Assembly: GCF_019343195.1 (NCBI RefSeq)
Contig: NZ_RPHB01000007.1
Span: 62,001 to 126,000, forward strand
DNA: 64,000 bases
DNA from: Arthrospiribacter ruber
GTDB lineage: Bacteria > Bacteroidota > Bacteroidia > Cytophagales > Cyclobacteriaceae
Reading direction: 5' to 3'
Part shown: one piece after another, positions 1 to 9,495 of the stretch
Numbering within the stretch: the first letter of the stretch is position 1
How the letters are laid out: each line of letters opens with the position of its first letter
The notes under the pieces: generated by a model
Database searches by the model: none
Seen by the model: only the letters and a program-made list of their open reading frames with translations
Told to the model about the DNA's origin: nothing
Made by a program: the position numbers and the translations under genes

Positions 1-10
1 ATTGTAAAGA

Positions 11-868
11 ATGAGATCACCTTTTAGAATGCGTGACCGCTTCAATATCAACAATTACAGCAACCTTGGCCAAAGGATCATCACAGCCATTATCGGAGCC
101 ACCGTGATCATAGCAGGCTCGATTTACAGTCCTTGGATTTACTTTGTGATCTTCGGTTTGATCTTGGGTTTTTCCCAAATGGAATTTTATAAGCTGTCAG
201 GTCTTGACGGAATGTTGCCCCTGAAAAGTTTCGGCACCTTCCTTGGCCTTGTCATTTTCAGTTTGTCATTTTTCATTGAAATAGGACACCTGCCTGACAA
301 ATATTACTTCCTGATTTTCCCCCTAGCTTCTTTGATTTTCTTTATCAAGCTATACCGAAAGTCCGATAAAAAGCCTTTTACAGGTGTAGCCTTTACCTTT
401 TTGGGGATTTTCTATGTGGCTGTGCCATTTGCCATGCTCAATGTAGCTGCTTTTGCAGTGGATGAAAGCTTTCACTACGAAATCATCATTGGCTCACTTT
501 TCATCCTTTGGGCCTCGGATACCGGTGCCTATTTTGCAGGCACCAAATTTGGTAAAACTAAGCTGTTTGAGAGGGTTTCACCGAAAAAATCCTGGGAGGG
601 GTTTCTCGGCGGAGCTGCATCTGCCTATTTGATTGGATATGTACTTTCGAGATATTTCAACTCTTTAGCAGAATGGCAGTGGCTTTGCATCGCGACAATA
701 ATAATTATTGCCGGCACATACGGAGACCTGATTGAGTCGTTGTTCAAGAGAAGTATTGCTATAAAAGACTCCGGAAAAATCCTTCCGGGTCATGGTGGAT
801 TTATGGACCGTTTTGACGGATTGCTATTATCAGCCCCATTTATCGCCACCTTTTTGAAAATCTTTTAA
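11..868 (+). CDS. cdsA: Phosphatidate cytidylyltransferase
   Basis: This integral membrane enzyme makes CDP-diacylglycerol from phosphatidic acid and CTP, the branch point of phospholipid synthesis. The 285-residue protein is a chain of hydrophobic segments ending in the CDP-diglyceride synthase signature. In residues 238-275 one sees SLFKRS, then KDSG, then PGHGGFMDRFD, with the metal-binding acidic residues. An earlier SDTGAYFAGT and SPKKSWEG block is also typical. A stop lies in frame at bases 5-7, so the gene is complete. The ATG at 11 is used, but the ATG at 29 is equally possible because most relatives have shorter N-termini. The psd gene nearby fits a phospholipid role. Confidence 0.95.
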   Translation: MRSPFRMRDRFNINNYSNLGQRIITAIIGATVIIAGSIYSPWIYFVIFGLILGFSQMEFYKLSGLDGMLPLKSFGTFLGLVIFSLSFFIEIGHLPDKYYFLIFPLASLIFFIKLYRKSDKKPFTGVAFTFLGIFYVAVPFAMLNVAAFAVDESFHYEIIIGSLFILWASDTGAYFAGTKFGKTKLFERVSPKKSWEGFLGGAASAYLIGYVLSRYFNSLAEWQWLCIATIIIIAGTYGDLIESLFKRSIAIKDSGKILPGHGGFMDRFDGLLLSAPFIATFLKIF

Positions 869-941
869 AAATGCCTTATCAGAATTAAAAATCTACTTAA
901 TATTGTATCACAATTGAACTATTCAACTAAATAAACCCAAT

Positions 942-2219
942 ATGGCTTACATTGAACCGGCTCCGATCAAAGACAAAGAAAATCCATTGGAGTCAATGAT
1001 GGAAAGATTTAACCTGGCAGCTGAAAAACTTGGACTCTCTGACGAGGTCTACAATGTGCTGAAAAATCCCGCCAAACAAGTGATAGTATCCATTCCGGTG
1101 ACCATGGACAGTGGCAAGATCCAAGTGTTTGAAGGTATCCGAGTGGTACATTCCAATATTCTGGGACCTGCTAAAGGCGGAATCCGCTTTGCCCCAGACG
1201 TACATTTGGATGAGGTAAAAGCTCTCGCGGCATGGATGACCTGGAAATGTGCTGTGGTGGACATTCCATACGGAGGAGGTAAAGGCGGTGTCCGCTGCAA
1301 TCCAAGGGAAATGTCAGCAGGTGAGATCGAACGCTTAATGCGTGGATATACCAAAGCCATGTTGGATGTATTTGGACCTGACAAAGACATTCCTGCTCCG
1401 GACATGGGAACGGGACCAAGAGAAATGGCCTGGCTGATGGATGAGTATTCCAGGGCGAAAGGCACGACCATCAATGCTGTGGTGACAGGAAAGCCTCTTG
1501 TATTGGGAGGATCTCTGGGCAGAACCGAAGCTACCGGAAGGGGTGTAATGGTAACTGCATTGGCTGCCATGCAAAAGTTGAAAATTAATCCTTTCCAGGC
1601 AACCTGTGCCGTTCAGGGATTCGGAAATGTAGGATCCTGGGCAGCTCAGCTTTTGGAAGAAAGAGGACTGAAGATTGTAGCCATTTCGGATATCTCCGGT
1701 GCCTATCACAATGAAAATGGCATCAATATCCAAGAAGCTATCTCGTACAGAGATGGTAATAAAGGAACTTTGGAAGGGTTTGACGGAGCAGAGAAACTCT
1801 CTGACCCTATGGAGCTGTTGGAACTGGATGTAGATGTGCTTGTACCTGCAGCAGTAGAAGACGTGATCACAGTCAAAAATGTAGATAAAATCAAAGCAAA
1901 ACTTATCGTAGAAGGTGCCAATGGGCCTACCTCTGCCAAAGCCGATGCCATTATCAATGAAAAAGGCATAATGGCCGTGCCGGATATCCTGGCCAATGCT
2001 GGTGGCGTGACCGTTTCATACTTCGAGTGGGTTCAAAACCGTCTCGGTTACAAGTGGACTGCCGAAAGGGTCAACAGAAGGTCAGACAGAATCCTAAAAG
2101 ATGCTTTTGACCATGTCTATGAGGCTTCACAGAAGTACAGCGTCCCCATGAGGATCGCAGCATACATCGTTGCCATTGACAAAGTAGCCAAAACCTACAC
2201 ATTCAGGGGAGGCTTCTAA
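942..2219 (+). CDS. gdhA: Glutamate dehydrogenase (Glu/Leu/Phe/Val family)
   Basis: The enzyme interconverts glutamate and 2-oxoglutarate plus ammonia with NAD(P), linking carbon and nitrogen metabolism in the cytoplasm. At 425 residues it has the usual family length. The catalytic-lysine motif PYGGGKGGV places Lys114 in the active site, and the Rossmann dinucleotide motif GFGNVG is at residues 226-231. PAPDMGTG near residue 151 is the conserved substrate-domain segment. It sits between cdsA and psd with gaps on both sides, and psd has its own promoter-like sequence, so co-transcription is not obvious. Whether it prefers NAD or NADP cannot be read reliably from the sequence. Confidence 0.93.
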   Translation: MAYIEPAPIKDKENPLESMMERFNLAAEKLGLSDEVYNVLKNPAKQVIVSIPVTMDSGKIQVFEGIRVVHSNILGPAKGGIRFAPDVHLDEVKALAAWMTWKCAVVDIPYGGGKGGVRCNPREMSAGEIERLMRGYTKAMLDVFGPDKDIPAPDMGTGPREMAWLMDEYSRAKGTTINAVVTGKPLVLGGSLGRTEATGRGVMVTALAAMQKLKINPFQATCAVQGFGNVGSWAAQLLEERGLKIVAISDISGAYHNENGINIQEAISYRDGNKGTLEGFDGAEKLSDPMELLELDVDVLVPAAVEDVITVKNVDKIKAKLIVEGANGPTSAKADAIINEKGIMAVPDILANAGGVTVSYFEWVQNRLGYKWTAERVNRRSDRILKDAFDHVYEASQKYSVPMRIAAYIVAIDKVAKTYTFRGGF

Positions 2220-2240
2220 ACCATCGATATTAATTCTTAG

Positions 2241-2248
2241 TATATTTG
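2241..2248 (+). promoter_or_regulatory. Probable psd promoter -7 element
   Basis: TATATTTG matches the Bacteroidota -7 consensus TAnnTTTG. Transcription would begin near 2255, after the GTG at 2253, which supports the ATG at 2295 as the psd start. No convincing -33 TTTG was found. Confidence 0.45.
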
Positions 2249-2294
2249 GGGTGTGGGAGCAATTGACTTTCACACCCTTTTAAATTTCTATACC

Positions 2295-2954
2295 ATGACT
2301 ATTCACAGAGAAGGAAGACAATTATTGTTCTGGCTATTGCTGATATTGACAGGCCTCAATTATGCCTTGTACCATTATTTCCCTGGCAAAGACACCATGC
2401 TCAACGTAGTGTTGCTGGCTTCAATTATCCTGTACCTGATCATTCTTCAGTTTTTCAGAAATCCCATCATCAAGCTCCCCAACCAAGAGGGTTTGGTTTT
2501 TGCACCGGCTGATGGAAAAGTGGTAGTCATAGAAGAGACAGAGGAGACGGAATACCTCAATGAAAAAAGAAAGCAGATTTCCATTTTTATGTCACCCATC
2601 AATGTCCATGTCAATAGATCACCTGTCGCAGGTATAGTGGAATACTTCAAGTATCACCCAGGAAAATACTTGGTCGCCTGGCATCCCAAATCAAGTTTTG
2701 AAAACGAAAGGACCACGATGGTGATCCAACAGCCCAATGGCACCAAAATACTGGTGAGACAAATAGCAGGTGCTTTGGCAAGAAGAATCAAGTGGTATGT
2801 AGATAAAGGTTCCCCATTGGTTCAGGGAGGTGAGTTCGGGTTTATTAAGTTTGGCTCAAGAGTAGACGTTTTTTTACCCCTGGACGCGGAGGTATTGGTC
2901 GACATTGACCAAAAGACCAAAGGTGGAAGAACCCCTATTGCTAAGCTAAGATAA
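2295..2954 (+). CDS. psd: Phosphatidylserine decarboxylase, pyruvoyl type
   Basis: The enzyme decarboxylates phosphatidylserine to phosphatidylethanolamine, the main membrane lipid of Bacteroidota. The 219-residue protein starts with two hydrophobic segments. Near the end it has the self-cleavage site FGSR, with Gly187 and Ser188, where the proenzyme splits and the serine becomes the pyruvoyl group. The conserved MSPINVHVNRSP block supports the assignment. The frame is open back to a GTG at 2253, but the ATG at 2295 gives the standard family length and lies downstream of a TAnnTTTG element. A bidirectional terminator follows. Confidence 0.93.
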   Translation: MTIHREGRQLLFWLLLILTGLNYALYHYFPGKDTMLNVVLLASIILYLIILQFFRNPIIKLPNQEGLVFAPADGKVVVIEETEETEYLNEKRKQISIFMSPINVHVNRSPVAGIVEYFKYHPGKYLVAWHPKSSFENERTTMVIQQPNGTKILVRQIAGALARRIKWYVDKGSPLVQGGEFGFIKFGSRVDVFLPLDAEVLVDIDQKTKGGRTPIAKLR

Positions 2955-2975
2955 TACCCTTTAAAAGAATTAAAC

Positions 2976-3021
2976 AGATCCGACCATAAATGCCATCAGG
3001 TTCTTACAGTCGGATCTTTTC
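2976..3021. terminator. Hairpin terminator between convergent genes
   Basis: AGATCCGAC (2976-2984) pairs perfectly with GTCGGATCT (3009-3017), followed by a T run on the plus strand. It lies between the ends of psd and the minus-strand gene at 3021-3482 and probably serves psd. Confidence 0.65.
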
Positions 3022-3482
3022 TAAGCCCTTTTTTTCCAAAAGAGGTAACCTAAAGCCACCGTACTAAGAAAAAATAAAAAAGTGGTCCATTCATAGGTCC
3101 TTTTACCTGAAACTTTTTCCTGAATGTCCTGGTCTTTTTCCTGTAAGGCCCTTTTTAAAAGTCCTATTTCTCTTTCCTGCTTCTGGGAGATAAACTTATA
3201 ATCGTTTTTCTCATAGGTGATTTCTGTTTTTTCGATTTCACTGAGCATCTTCAGCTCATCCATGATCTGATTGTCCTTTTGGATAATGCGCTCCATCCAT
3301 TCATTGGTTTCAATCATGTCTTTTTTGGTACGGTTACCGAATATCCCGCTCTTTTTGCTTTCAGAAGCCCTCCATTCCCGGTGCATCTTTTCTCTATCTT
3401 CCAAAAGTCTCTCGAGCTTGGCTTGCGCAAAGCCGAAAACAGGAAGGGTAAGCAATAGCAATAAAATCAATCTCGCTTTCAT
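3021..3482 (-). CDS. Exported coiled-coil protein with C-terminal membrane anchor
   Basis: No specific family is recognised. The 153-residue protein has a clear signal peptide (MKAR followed by a leucine-rich core and a cut after GFAQA). A long charged, coiled-coil-like stretch runs from about residue 20 to 125, and one transmembrane helix near residues 130-148 is followed by KKRA. It would present a periplasmic coiled coil anchored in the inner membrane. The longer reading frame starting MDKKKGKTAKT was rejected because it would bury the signal peptide. A protein of the same design (signal, coiled coil, membrane helix) is encoded at 24062-24658. Confidence 0.6.
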   Translation of the reverse strand: MKARLILLLLLTLPVFGFAQAKLERLLEDREKMHREWRASESKKSGIFGNRTKKDMIETNEWMERIIQKDNQIMDELKMLSEIEKTEITYEKNDYKFISQKQEREIGLLKRALQEKDQDIQEKVSGKRTYEWTTFLFFLSTVALGYLFWKKRA

Positions 3483-3539
3483 TGTCTTGGCTGTTTTACC
3501 CTTCTTTTTATCCAAATAATATGCCGAAAAAGTAGAGGC

Positions 3540-3911
3540 TCACCTGAATTTCCTTTTCGTTTTTCTTTTAAAAGCTCCTTTGCGCCGTTTATTATTGGTA
3601 TAAAAATTATAAAGGAAATTGATGGCAAATACTGTAATGGTGAGGGAAATGAACATTTCGGGAAGCATGAGTTTTACCCCGAGAAGAATTAGCAGTGCAG
3701 CGATCATCCCGCTTTTGAATGTGGAATGGCTTTCAGGATAAACCCCTCCTATCAGGTACAGGCTAAGACCTTCCAAAATCACCATCAGGATAATAAGGTA
3801 GGTCAACATGTCCCTGACTGTGGTGTCGTTGGACCATACGACCCAGGCAAGTCCGGCTACCACAATGATCAAGCTGGCAGACTGCACAGAAGTATTGATT
3901 TTTTCTCTCAT
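3540..3911 (-). CDS. Small four-helix membrane protein, unknown function
   Basis: The 123-residue protein contains about four hydrophobic helices and ends in a very basic tail (KRRKGAFKRKTKRKFR), so the C-terminus is probably cytoplasmic. The arrangement of short helices with a GLSLYLIGGVYPES segment is seen in uncharacterised Bacteroidota membrane proteins, but no function is known. The start at MREKINTS was preferred over the ORF start seven residues earlier. The gene lies just upstream of the preceding minus-strand coiled-coil gene, with about 57 bases between them, so the two may be co-transcribed. Confidence 0.5.
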   Translation of the reverse strand: MREKINTSVQSASLIIVVAGLAWVVWSNDTTVRDMLTYLIILMVILEGLSLYLIGGVYPESHSTFKSGMIAALLILLGVKLMLPEMFISLTITVFAINFLYNFYTNNKRRKGAFKRKTKRKFR

Positions 3912-3987
3912 GTTTAGGTTAGTTTGGAGCAAAATGTTGAATAAGATAGAAAAATTGAACGGAACGGCAAAAAAGGTCTCTTTTCAA

Positions 3988-4020
3988 AATAAAAAACCTC
4001 CGGCTCTTGAAACCGGAGGT
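3988..4020 (-). terminator. Rho-independent terminator of the DPP-IV gene
   Basis: On the minus strand ACCTCCGG pairs with CCGGAGGT (plus 3996-4003 and 4013-4020) and is followed by a T run. It sits just after the stop codon of the S9 peptidase gene. Confidence 0.75.
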
Positions 4021-4027
4021 GATTTTT

Positions 4028-6208
4028 TTAAAGTTTCCTCTTGATAAAATCTGTCATGAGAGAATAAAGGTGCCAGGTAGTATTTCCACCGCTGATCCCA
4101 TGATCTCTGTTGGGATAGAACATGGTCTCAAACTGCTTGTCAGCCCTAATGAGGGCATCAGCCAGGTCCACAGCATTTTGGAAATGAACGTTGTCATCTC
4201 CTGTACCATGAACAAGTAAAAGCTCACCTTTCAGTTTGTTGACATGGGTGATGGGACTATTGTCATCATATCCCGCTGCATTCAGCTGCGGAGTCTGAAG
4301 GTAGCGTTCGGTATAAATGGTATCGTAATACCTCCATGTAGTAACCGGAGCCACTGATATGGCAGCTTTGAACACATCACTGCCAACCATCAGACCCAGA
4401 GAAGACATATACCCACCATAAGACCAGCCCCAGATTCCTATTCTTCCGGAATCCACATAAGGTAGGCTTGCGAGATACTTAGCTCCTGCTATCTGATCTT
4501 CAATTTCATACTTACCCAGATTGGCATAAGTCAAGTGCTTGAAATCCCTTCCCCGGGCTCCTGTGCCTCTGTTGTCAATTGAGACTACCAGATAGCCCTC
4601 CTGCACCAAGTGCTGATGCCAAAAGTCTCTCGCACCGCCCCAGGAATTGTTTACAGTCTGTGAACCGGGTCCGCCATATACATACATGAGTACCGGGTAT
4701 TGCTTGCCTTCCTCAAAATCAGATGGCTTTAGCATATATCCATTTAGTACGGTGCCATCTACTGTTTCAAATTCAAAGAACTCCCTTTTGGCCAAAGCAT
4801 AATTCCTCATCCTGTCCTTCAATGCCTGATTGTCCTCCAGAACTTTTATCTCTTTACCAGAAGCCTCATGCAAAGTGACTTTTAAAGGTGTTTCTGCATT
4901 GGTAAAATCCGCTATATAGTATTTCTTGTCCTTAGACATATTGATGCGGTAAGTTCCTTTGTTACCTGCCAGCAGCTTTTTGCCTTTGCCATCAAGGCCG
5001 ATCACATAAAAATTTCTCTCCATGGGAGATTGCTCCGTAGAGATGAAATAGAGCCTTTTAGCTCTTTCATCCACTGCTACCAAATTGCTCACTTCCCAAT
5101 TTCCCTTGGTGATCTGACGGATCAGGTTACCTTCATTGTCATGGTGATAAATGTGCTTAAACCCATCCTGCTCGGAAGTACGGATGAATCCTTTTCCATC
5201 TTCAAGAAACCTCAGGTCATCATTATAGTTGAGATCCACGTATGTTTCGGATTTTTCCTGAAGCACCAAGTTGCTTGCCCCGGTATTGGTATTGGCATAA
5301 AAAAGGTCAAGTTGATTTTGCAACCTGTTTAGTCTGATGTAAGCCAGCTTTTCTGAACTCCCTGTCCAATAAATCCTAGGGAGATAAATGTCTTTTTCAT
5401 CTCCAGCATCCACGGATACTGTCTGACCGCTATCAAAATCATACACATGGATAGAGACTTCCGCATTTTTCTCTCCGGCTTTTGGGTATTTGAACTTATA
5501 ATCTTCCGGATATAATTTGCCCCAAACCTGCATATTGAATTCTGGCACTTCCGTTTCATCAAAACGGATGAAAGCAATTTTCTTTCCATCAGGTGACCAC
5601 TCAAAGGCCCTGGACATGCTAAATTCCTCTTCATAAACCCAATCCGCAGCTCCGTTGATGATTTTGTTGAATTCTCCATCTTCGGTAATTCTGGTCACTT
5701 GATTATCCGCCAGACTTACCGCATACAGGTCATTGTCTTTGACGAAAGCTACCTTATCATTCCCCGGTGAAAGCGTAGCATACATGATTTTTTCACCATC
5801 CATCAACTTTTGAACCTTACCGCTTTCCATATCCAGCACATGGTTTACTGCCTTGCTGGATCTCCTGTAGATTTTTTCTACTTCTGAGGATAATAGCGCC
5901 TTGCTTTCATCCTGATTGAAAGCATAGCTGCTGAAATTCAGGCCAAGCTTAGCCCCATCTATAAGCACTTCCTCTTCCTCCCCTGAGGCCACATTCACTT
6001 TCACGACCACTGGACCGGTGACACCACGTCGCAAGGAGCTGTAATATTTCCCATCACGCATCCAATTGATGCCATAGACTGCCTTTTGTGAAAAAACATC
6101 TGACTTGAAGACATCTTCCAGGGTCACATGCTTTTGTATTTGGGCGTAAGATTCCCCAAAGGTCAAAAGCAGGGCAAGCATGGCCACTGCCAATCTTAAT
6201 TGTATCAT
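4028..6208 (-). CDS. Dipeptidyl peptidase IV-type S9 family peptidase
   Basis: This exported serine peptidase removes dipeptides from the N-terminus of peptides, typically after proline, probably in the periplasm. The 726-residue protein has a signal peptide ending in SYAQ, a beta-propeller DPPIV_N domain and a C-terminal alpha/beta hydrolase domain. The paired-glutamate motif DWVYEEE, which grips the substrate amino terminus in DPP-IV, is present near residue 190. The catalytic triad is visible as Ser596 in GWSYGG, Asp in GTGDDNVHF (671/672) and His703 in NRDHG. It is transcribed divergently from ddl. Confidence 0.93.
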   Translation of the reverse strand: MIQLRLAVAMLALLLTFGESYAQIQKHVTLEDVFKSDVFSQKAVYGINWMRDGKYYSSLRRGVTGPVVVKVNVASGEEEEVLIDGAKLGLNFSSYAFNQDESKALLSSEVEKIYRRSSKAVNHVLDMESGKVQKLMDGEKIMYATLSPGNDKVAFVKDNDLYAVSLADNQVTRITEDGEFNKIINGAADWVYEEEFSMSRAFEWSPDGKKIAFIRFDETEVPEFNMQVWGKLYPEDYKFKYPKAGEKNAEVSIHVYDFDSGQTVSVDAGDEKDIYLPRIYWTGSSEKLAYIRLNRLQNQLDLFYANTNTGASNLVLQEKSETYVDLNYNDDLRFLEDGKGFIRTSEQDGFKHIYHHDNEGNLIRQITKGNWEVSNLVAVDERAKRLYFISTEQSPMERNFYVIGLDGKGKKLLAGNKGTYRINMSKDKKYYIADFTNAETPLKVTLHEASGKEIKVLEDNQALKDRMRNYALAKREFFEFETVDGTVLNGYMLKPSDFEEGKQYPVLMYVYGGPGSQTVNNSWGGARDFWHQHLVQEGYLVVSIDNRGTGARGRDFKHLTYANLGKYEIEDQIAGAKYLASLPYVDSGRIGIWGWSYGGYMSSLGLMVGSDVFKAAISVAPVTTWRYYDTIYTERYLQTPQLNAAGYDDNSPITHVNKLKGELLLVHGTGDDNVHFQNAVDLADALIRADKQFETMFYPNRDHGISGGNTTWHLYSLMTDFIKRKL

Positions 6209-6374
6209 ACTATTGAGTTTAATTCTGTTAGGCGAAGATAAAGAAATTGATAAAAAGCCAAAGACCTAGTTTGACAGGTGGAGAAAAGGAAAAGAAAATA
6301 AAGCCGAAATTTTCGTTGAAAAAATTACTGCTGAACTCAAAAACCGCTAATTTTCGGATCAGATCCCAAAGATT

Positions 6375-7361
6375 ATGAAGAAAAAAATAGCCCTAATCAC
6401 CGGTGGTTATACTGGTGAGCACGTAGTATCTCTTAAAAGTGCTGCAGTCGTAGAAAAAACCATAGACACTAACCTATATGATGTCTTCAAAATCCTCATT
6501 TACCCCAATGACTGGCACTTCTTAAGTCCTGTAGGGGACAAAATCCCTGTTGACCTGAATGACTTTTCTATCTTGGTAAATGGTCAAAAAATCACTTTTG
6601 ACGGAGTATTCAACATATTGCACGGATCCCCAGGTGAAGACGGAAAAATGGCCGGTTATTTCGATATGTTGGGGCTTCCTTACACCACCTGTGATGCTTT
6701 GACTTCTGCCATCACGATGAACAAGGGCTACACCAAATCCATAGTGAAAGATATCGATGAACTATATGTGGCACGTTCGCTACAACTCTTCAAAAACTCT
6801 GAAGAAAACAGGGAAAAAATTCTGAAAGACCTCCGCCTGCCCTTATTTATCAAACCCAACAGTGGTGGCAGTAGCATTGGGATGAGTAAGGTGAAAGATC
6901 CAAATGAACTTAAAGATGCCCTGGACAAAGCCTTCGCCGAAGACAAGCAAGTTTTGGTAGAGGAGTTTGTTTCAGGAAGGGAATTCAGCATCGGAGTCTA
7001 CCATGCCAAAGGAAAGACAACAGTACTTCCTGCCACAGAGATTGTGAGCAGCAAGGAGTTTTTTGATTTTGAAGCCAAATACTCCCCCGGCGTCACTGAA
7101 GAAATCACCCCGGGCAGGATGAGCGAAGAAGAAGTGGCTCGGGTAAACCGGATCATTGAACAGGTATATATCCGTCTGAATTGCAAAGGTGCCGTGAGGA
7201 TAGATTATTTTCTGGAGCATGAAACAGGCAAATTCTATTTTATAGAAATCAACACAGTCCCCGGCCAAACCGAAACAAGCTTGATTTCACAACAGGTCAG
7301 GGCCATTGGTATGGAAGTAAGGGACTTTTACAATGAGTTGATTGAGGAGATGTTTATTTAG
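6375..7361 (+). CDS. ddl: D-alanine--D-alanine ligase
   Basis: The cytoplasmic enzyme joins two D-alanines using ATP to make the dipeptide that ends the peptidoglycan stem peptide. The 328-residue protein has the ATP-grasp layout: an N-terminal GGYTGEHVVSLKSA segment, HGSPGEDG near residue 83, the PNSGGSSIGM nucleotide loop near residue 160, and a C-terminal block with IDYF, FIEINTVPG and T-E-TSL that supplies the metal ligands. The usual family length and all key motifs are intact. It faces away from the DPP-IV gene, with about 165 bases between them for divergent promoters. Confidence 0.95.
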   Translation: MKKKIALITGGYTGEHVVSLKSAAVVEKTIDTNLYDVFKILIYPNDWHFLSPVGDKIPVDLNDFSILVNGQKITFDGVFNILHGSPGEDGKMAGYFDMLGLPYTTCDALTSAITMNKGYTKSIVKDIDELYVARSLQLFKNSEENREKILKDLRLPLFIKPNSGGSSIGMSKVKDPNELKDALDKAFAEDKQVLVEEFVSGREFSIGVYHAKGKTTVLPATEIVSSKEFFDFEAKYSPGVTEEITPGRMSEEEVARVNRIIEQVYIRLNCKGAVRIDYFLEHETGKFYFIEINTVPGQTETSLISQQVRAIGMEVRDFYNELIEEMFI

Positions 7362-7440
7362 AAAAATTCTCCTAATTGGGTACAGGGATACCCAAATTCA
7401 TTCAATTAATGAGCTTTGAATAATAAAATTTTAGAAAAGG

Positions 7441-7914
7441 CTAATGCGGAGTGAACAACATAAAATTATCACCTTTATAATATAATTTTAACCCTATTGA
7501 TGTCAGTTGATAACGGTAAACACGATTCATTCTATCAAAATAATGGGGATCAAAAGTCTCCAGGGCCTCGGTTCCGACTACAAAATTTTCAATTACAATT
7601 GCTCCTTGCTCAGAATCAGTCAGTGAATAAATTCCGAAAAAAATATTTGGACAAGTACGTCCCTCAATTTCTCCTTTTTCCAGAATCGACAACCTATAAA
7701 CACAATTCTCAGTGGTGATAATTGGCAATTGCAAGCGGTTGTTCCCATCGTTACCATAACCTATTAATTCCCATTCTACTTCAGTTAATGATAAAAAGGT
7801 ATAGGAAGGGTCTGTTTCCAGATCCTTGATCAATATTTCATCATCCGCAATCCCTTGACATGAAATAGCAGCCAAACAAATTAATAAAACCAGTGAAATC
7901 AGAAAAGGCTTCAT
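7441..7914 (-). CDS. Predicted lipoprotein, unknown function
   Basis: The 157-residue protein begins with a lipoprotein signal peptide. The lipobox LAAISC places the lipidated cysteine at about residue 19. The mature part mixes beta-strand-like segments and has only two later cysteines (in ENCVYR and GRTCPN), which could form a disulfide. No recognised domain is seen. The gene is isolated, converging with ddl and separated from metK by about 180 bases. In Bacteroidota such a protein would likely be in the periplasm or at the outer membrane. The function is unknown. Confidence 0.55.
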   Translation of the reverse strand: MKPFLISLVLLICLAAISCQGIADDEILIKDLETDPSYTFLSLTEVEWELIGYGNDGNNRLQLPIITTENCVYRLSILEKGEIEGRTCPNIFFGIYSLTDSEQGAIVIENFVVGTEALETFDPHYFDRMNRVYRYQLTSIGLKLYYKGDNFMLFTPH

Positions 7915-8037
7915 AGAATTACTATAAAAGTAGAATAATTGGGAATTCGATTCAATTTAAAAAAAATCTTAGGTAAAACCAATTGTCACTTCTGAATTGA
8001 CGCTCCTTCAAGAAAAATTCTACTAAAAAGTAATTCC

Positions 8038-8068
8038 AAAAAAAGGTCGACTTCTTCGAAATCGACCT
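8038..8068 (-). terminator. Rho-independent terminator of metK
   Basis: On the minus strand AGGTCGA pairs with TCGACCT (plus 8044-8050 and 8062-8068), followed by seven T residues just after the metK stop. Confidence 0.75.
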
Positions 8069-8094
8069 CTTTCATCATTTTATTTCCTTGGCTC

Positions 8095-9348
8095 TTAAAG
8101 CCCAAAAGCTTTTTTCACCTTATCCACATAATCCAGTTTTTCCCAGGTAAATAGCTCTACATCAAATGTTAGGGATCTTCCGTCAGGTGTAGTGAAGGTT
8201 TTGGTGACTACTTCATTTTCCCTTCCCATGTGCCCATAGGCAGCTGTTTCTTCATAAATCGGATTTCTGAGTTTCAGCCTTTGTTCGATGGCAAATGGAC
8301 GCATATCAAAAAGCTCTTCGATTTTTTTGGCGATCTCTCCATCATTCATGTTGACTTTGGAAGTACCATAAGTATTGACATAAATACCCATAGGCTTGGC
8401 TACGCCAATGGCGTAGGATACCTGCACCAAAACTTCATCTGCCACACCGGCTGCAACCATATTTTTGGCAATATGTCTTGTCGCATAAGCCGCAGATCGG
8501 TCTACTTTAGATGGATCTTTTCCGGAAAATGCCCCTCCACCATGTGCTCCTTTTCCTCCGTAAGTGTCCACGATGATTTTTCTGCCTGTCAATCCTGTAT
8601 CCCCATGAGGTCCGCCGATGACAAACTTCCCGGTAGGATTGATGTGATAGGTAATTTGATCGGTAAACAATTTTTGAATCTCAGGCTTCAGTTGGGCTTT
8701 CACCCTAGGGATCAGGATACTGATGATGTCTTCTTTGATCTTGGCCAGCATAGTGGGCTCATCATCAAAGTCATCATGCTGCGTAGACACCACTATGGCA
8801 TCAATACGCTGAGGTACGTTATCATCCGAATATTCTATGGTCACCTGAGCCTTGGAATCCGGTCTCAAGTATTTGATTTCACTATTTTCTCTCCTTAATG
8901 CTGCCAGCTCTTTCAATATCCTATGGGAAAGATCAAGTGCCAAAGGCATGAAGTTTTCCGTTTCTTTGGTAGCATACCCAAACATCATCCCCTGGTCTCC
9001 GGCACCTTGCTCCTCAGGATGACTTCTGTCCACTCCTTGGTTGATGTCGGGAGACTGCTCATGAATGGCAGACAATACTCCACAGGAATTACCGTCAAAC
9101 ATGTACTCCCCTTTGGTATATCCTATTCTGTTGATCACATTTCTGGCGATCTGCTGTACGTCCAGATAGGTTTCGGAATTTACTTCACCCGCCAAGATCA
9201 CCTGCCCGGTAGTCACCAAGGTTTCACAAGCTACTTTGGAACGTGGATCAAATGCCAAAAAGTTATCGATCAGAGCATCTGAAATCTGATCGGCAATTTT
9301 ATCAGGATGGCCTTCAGAGACAGACTCTGAAGTAAATAAGTATGGCAT
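8095..9348 (-). CDS. metK: S-adenosylmethionine synthetase
   Basis: The enzyme makes S-adenosylmethionine, the universal methyl donor, from methionine and ATP. The 417-residue protein carries all the signature blocks: [13 protein letters not shown] near the N-terminus, [12 protein letters not shown], and the phosphate-binding [19 protein letters not shown] region. The length is slightly above the E. coli enzyme. No SAM riboswitch is recognisable in the short leader before the gene. A terminator hairpin in the upstream gap (9409-9453) belongs to the preceding oxidoreductase gene, so metK appears to be a single-gene unit. Confidence 0.97.
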   Translation of the reverse strand: MPYLFTSESVSEGHPDKIADQISDALIDNFLAFDPRSKVACETLVTTGQVILAGEVNSETYLDVQQIARNVINRIGYTKGEYMFDGNSCGVLSAIHEQSPDINQGVDRSHPEEQGAGDQGMMFGYATKETENFMPLALDLSHRILKELAALRRENSEIKYLRPDSKAQVTIEYSDDNVPQRIDAIVVSTQHDDFDDEPTMLAKIKEDIISILIPRVKAQLKPEIQKLFTDQITYHINPTGKFVIGGPHGDTGLTGRKIIVDTYGGKGAHGGGAFSGKDPSKVDRSAAYATRHIAKNMVAAGVADEVLVQVSYAIGVAKPMGIYVNTYGTSKVNMNDGEIAKKIEELFDMRPFAIEQRLKLRNPIYEETAAYGHMGRENEVVTKTFTTPDGRSLTFDVELFTWEKLDYVDKVKKAFGL

Positions 9349-9408
9349 ATATTAATTATTTAATTCGTTTTTTTAACAGGCCGTAAAATTAAGACTTCAA
9401 AGGGAAAT

Positions 9409-9453
9409 AAAAAATCCGGCCAGCGTCATTGCCCCAGCTATTTTATGGCCGGA
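9409..9453 (-). terminator. Terminator of the Gfo/Idh/MocA gene
   Basis: TCCGGCCA (9415-9422) pairs perfectly with TGGCCGGA (9446-9453). On the minus strand the hairpin is followed by six T residues. The loop of about 23 bases is rather long. Confidence 0.6.
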
Positions 9454-9495
9454 AAATTCCCGGATTCATTTCCTCCGCCAGCAATAATTGCCAGA

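Noticed and set aside
8095-9495. SAM riboswitch before metK
   Set aside because: The only structure in the leader is a terminator hairpin for the upstream gene; no SAM-I, SAM-II or related core is recognisable.
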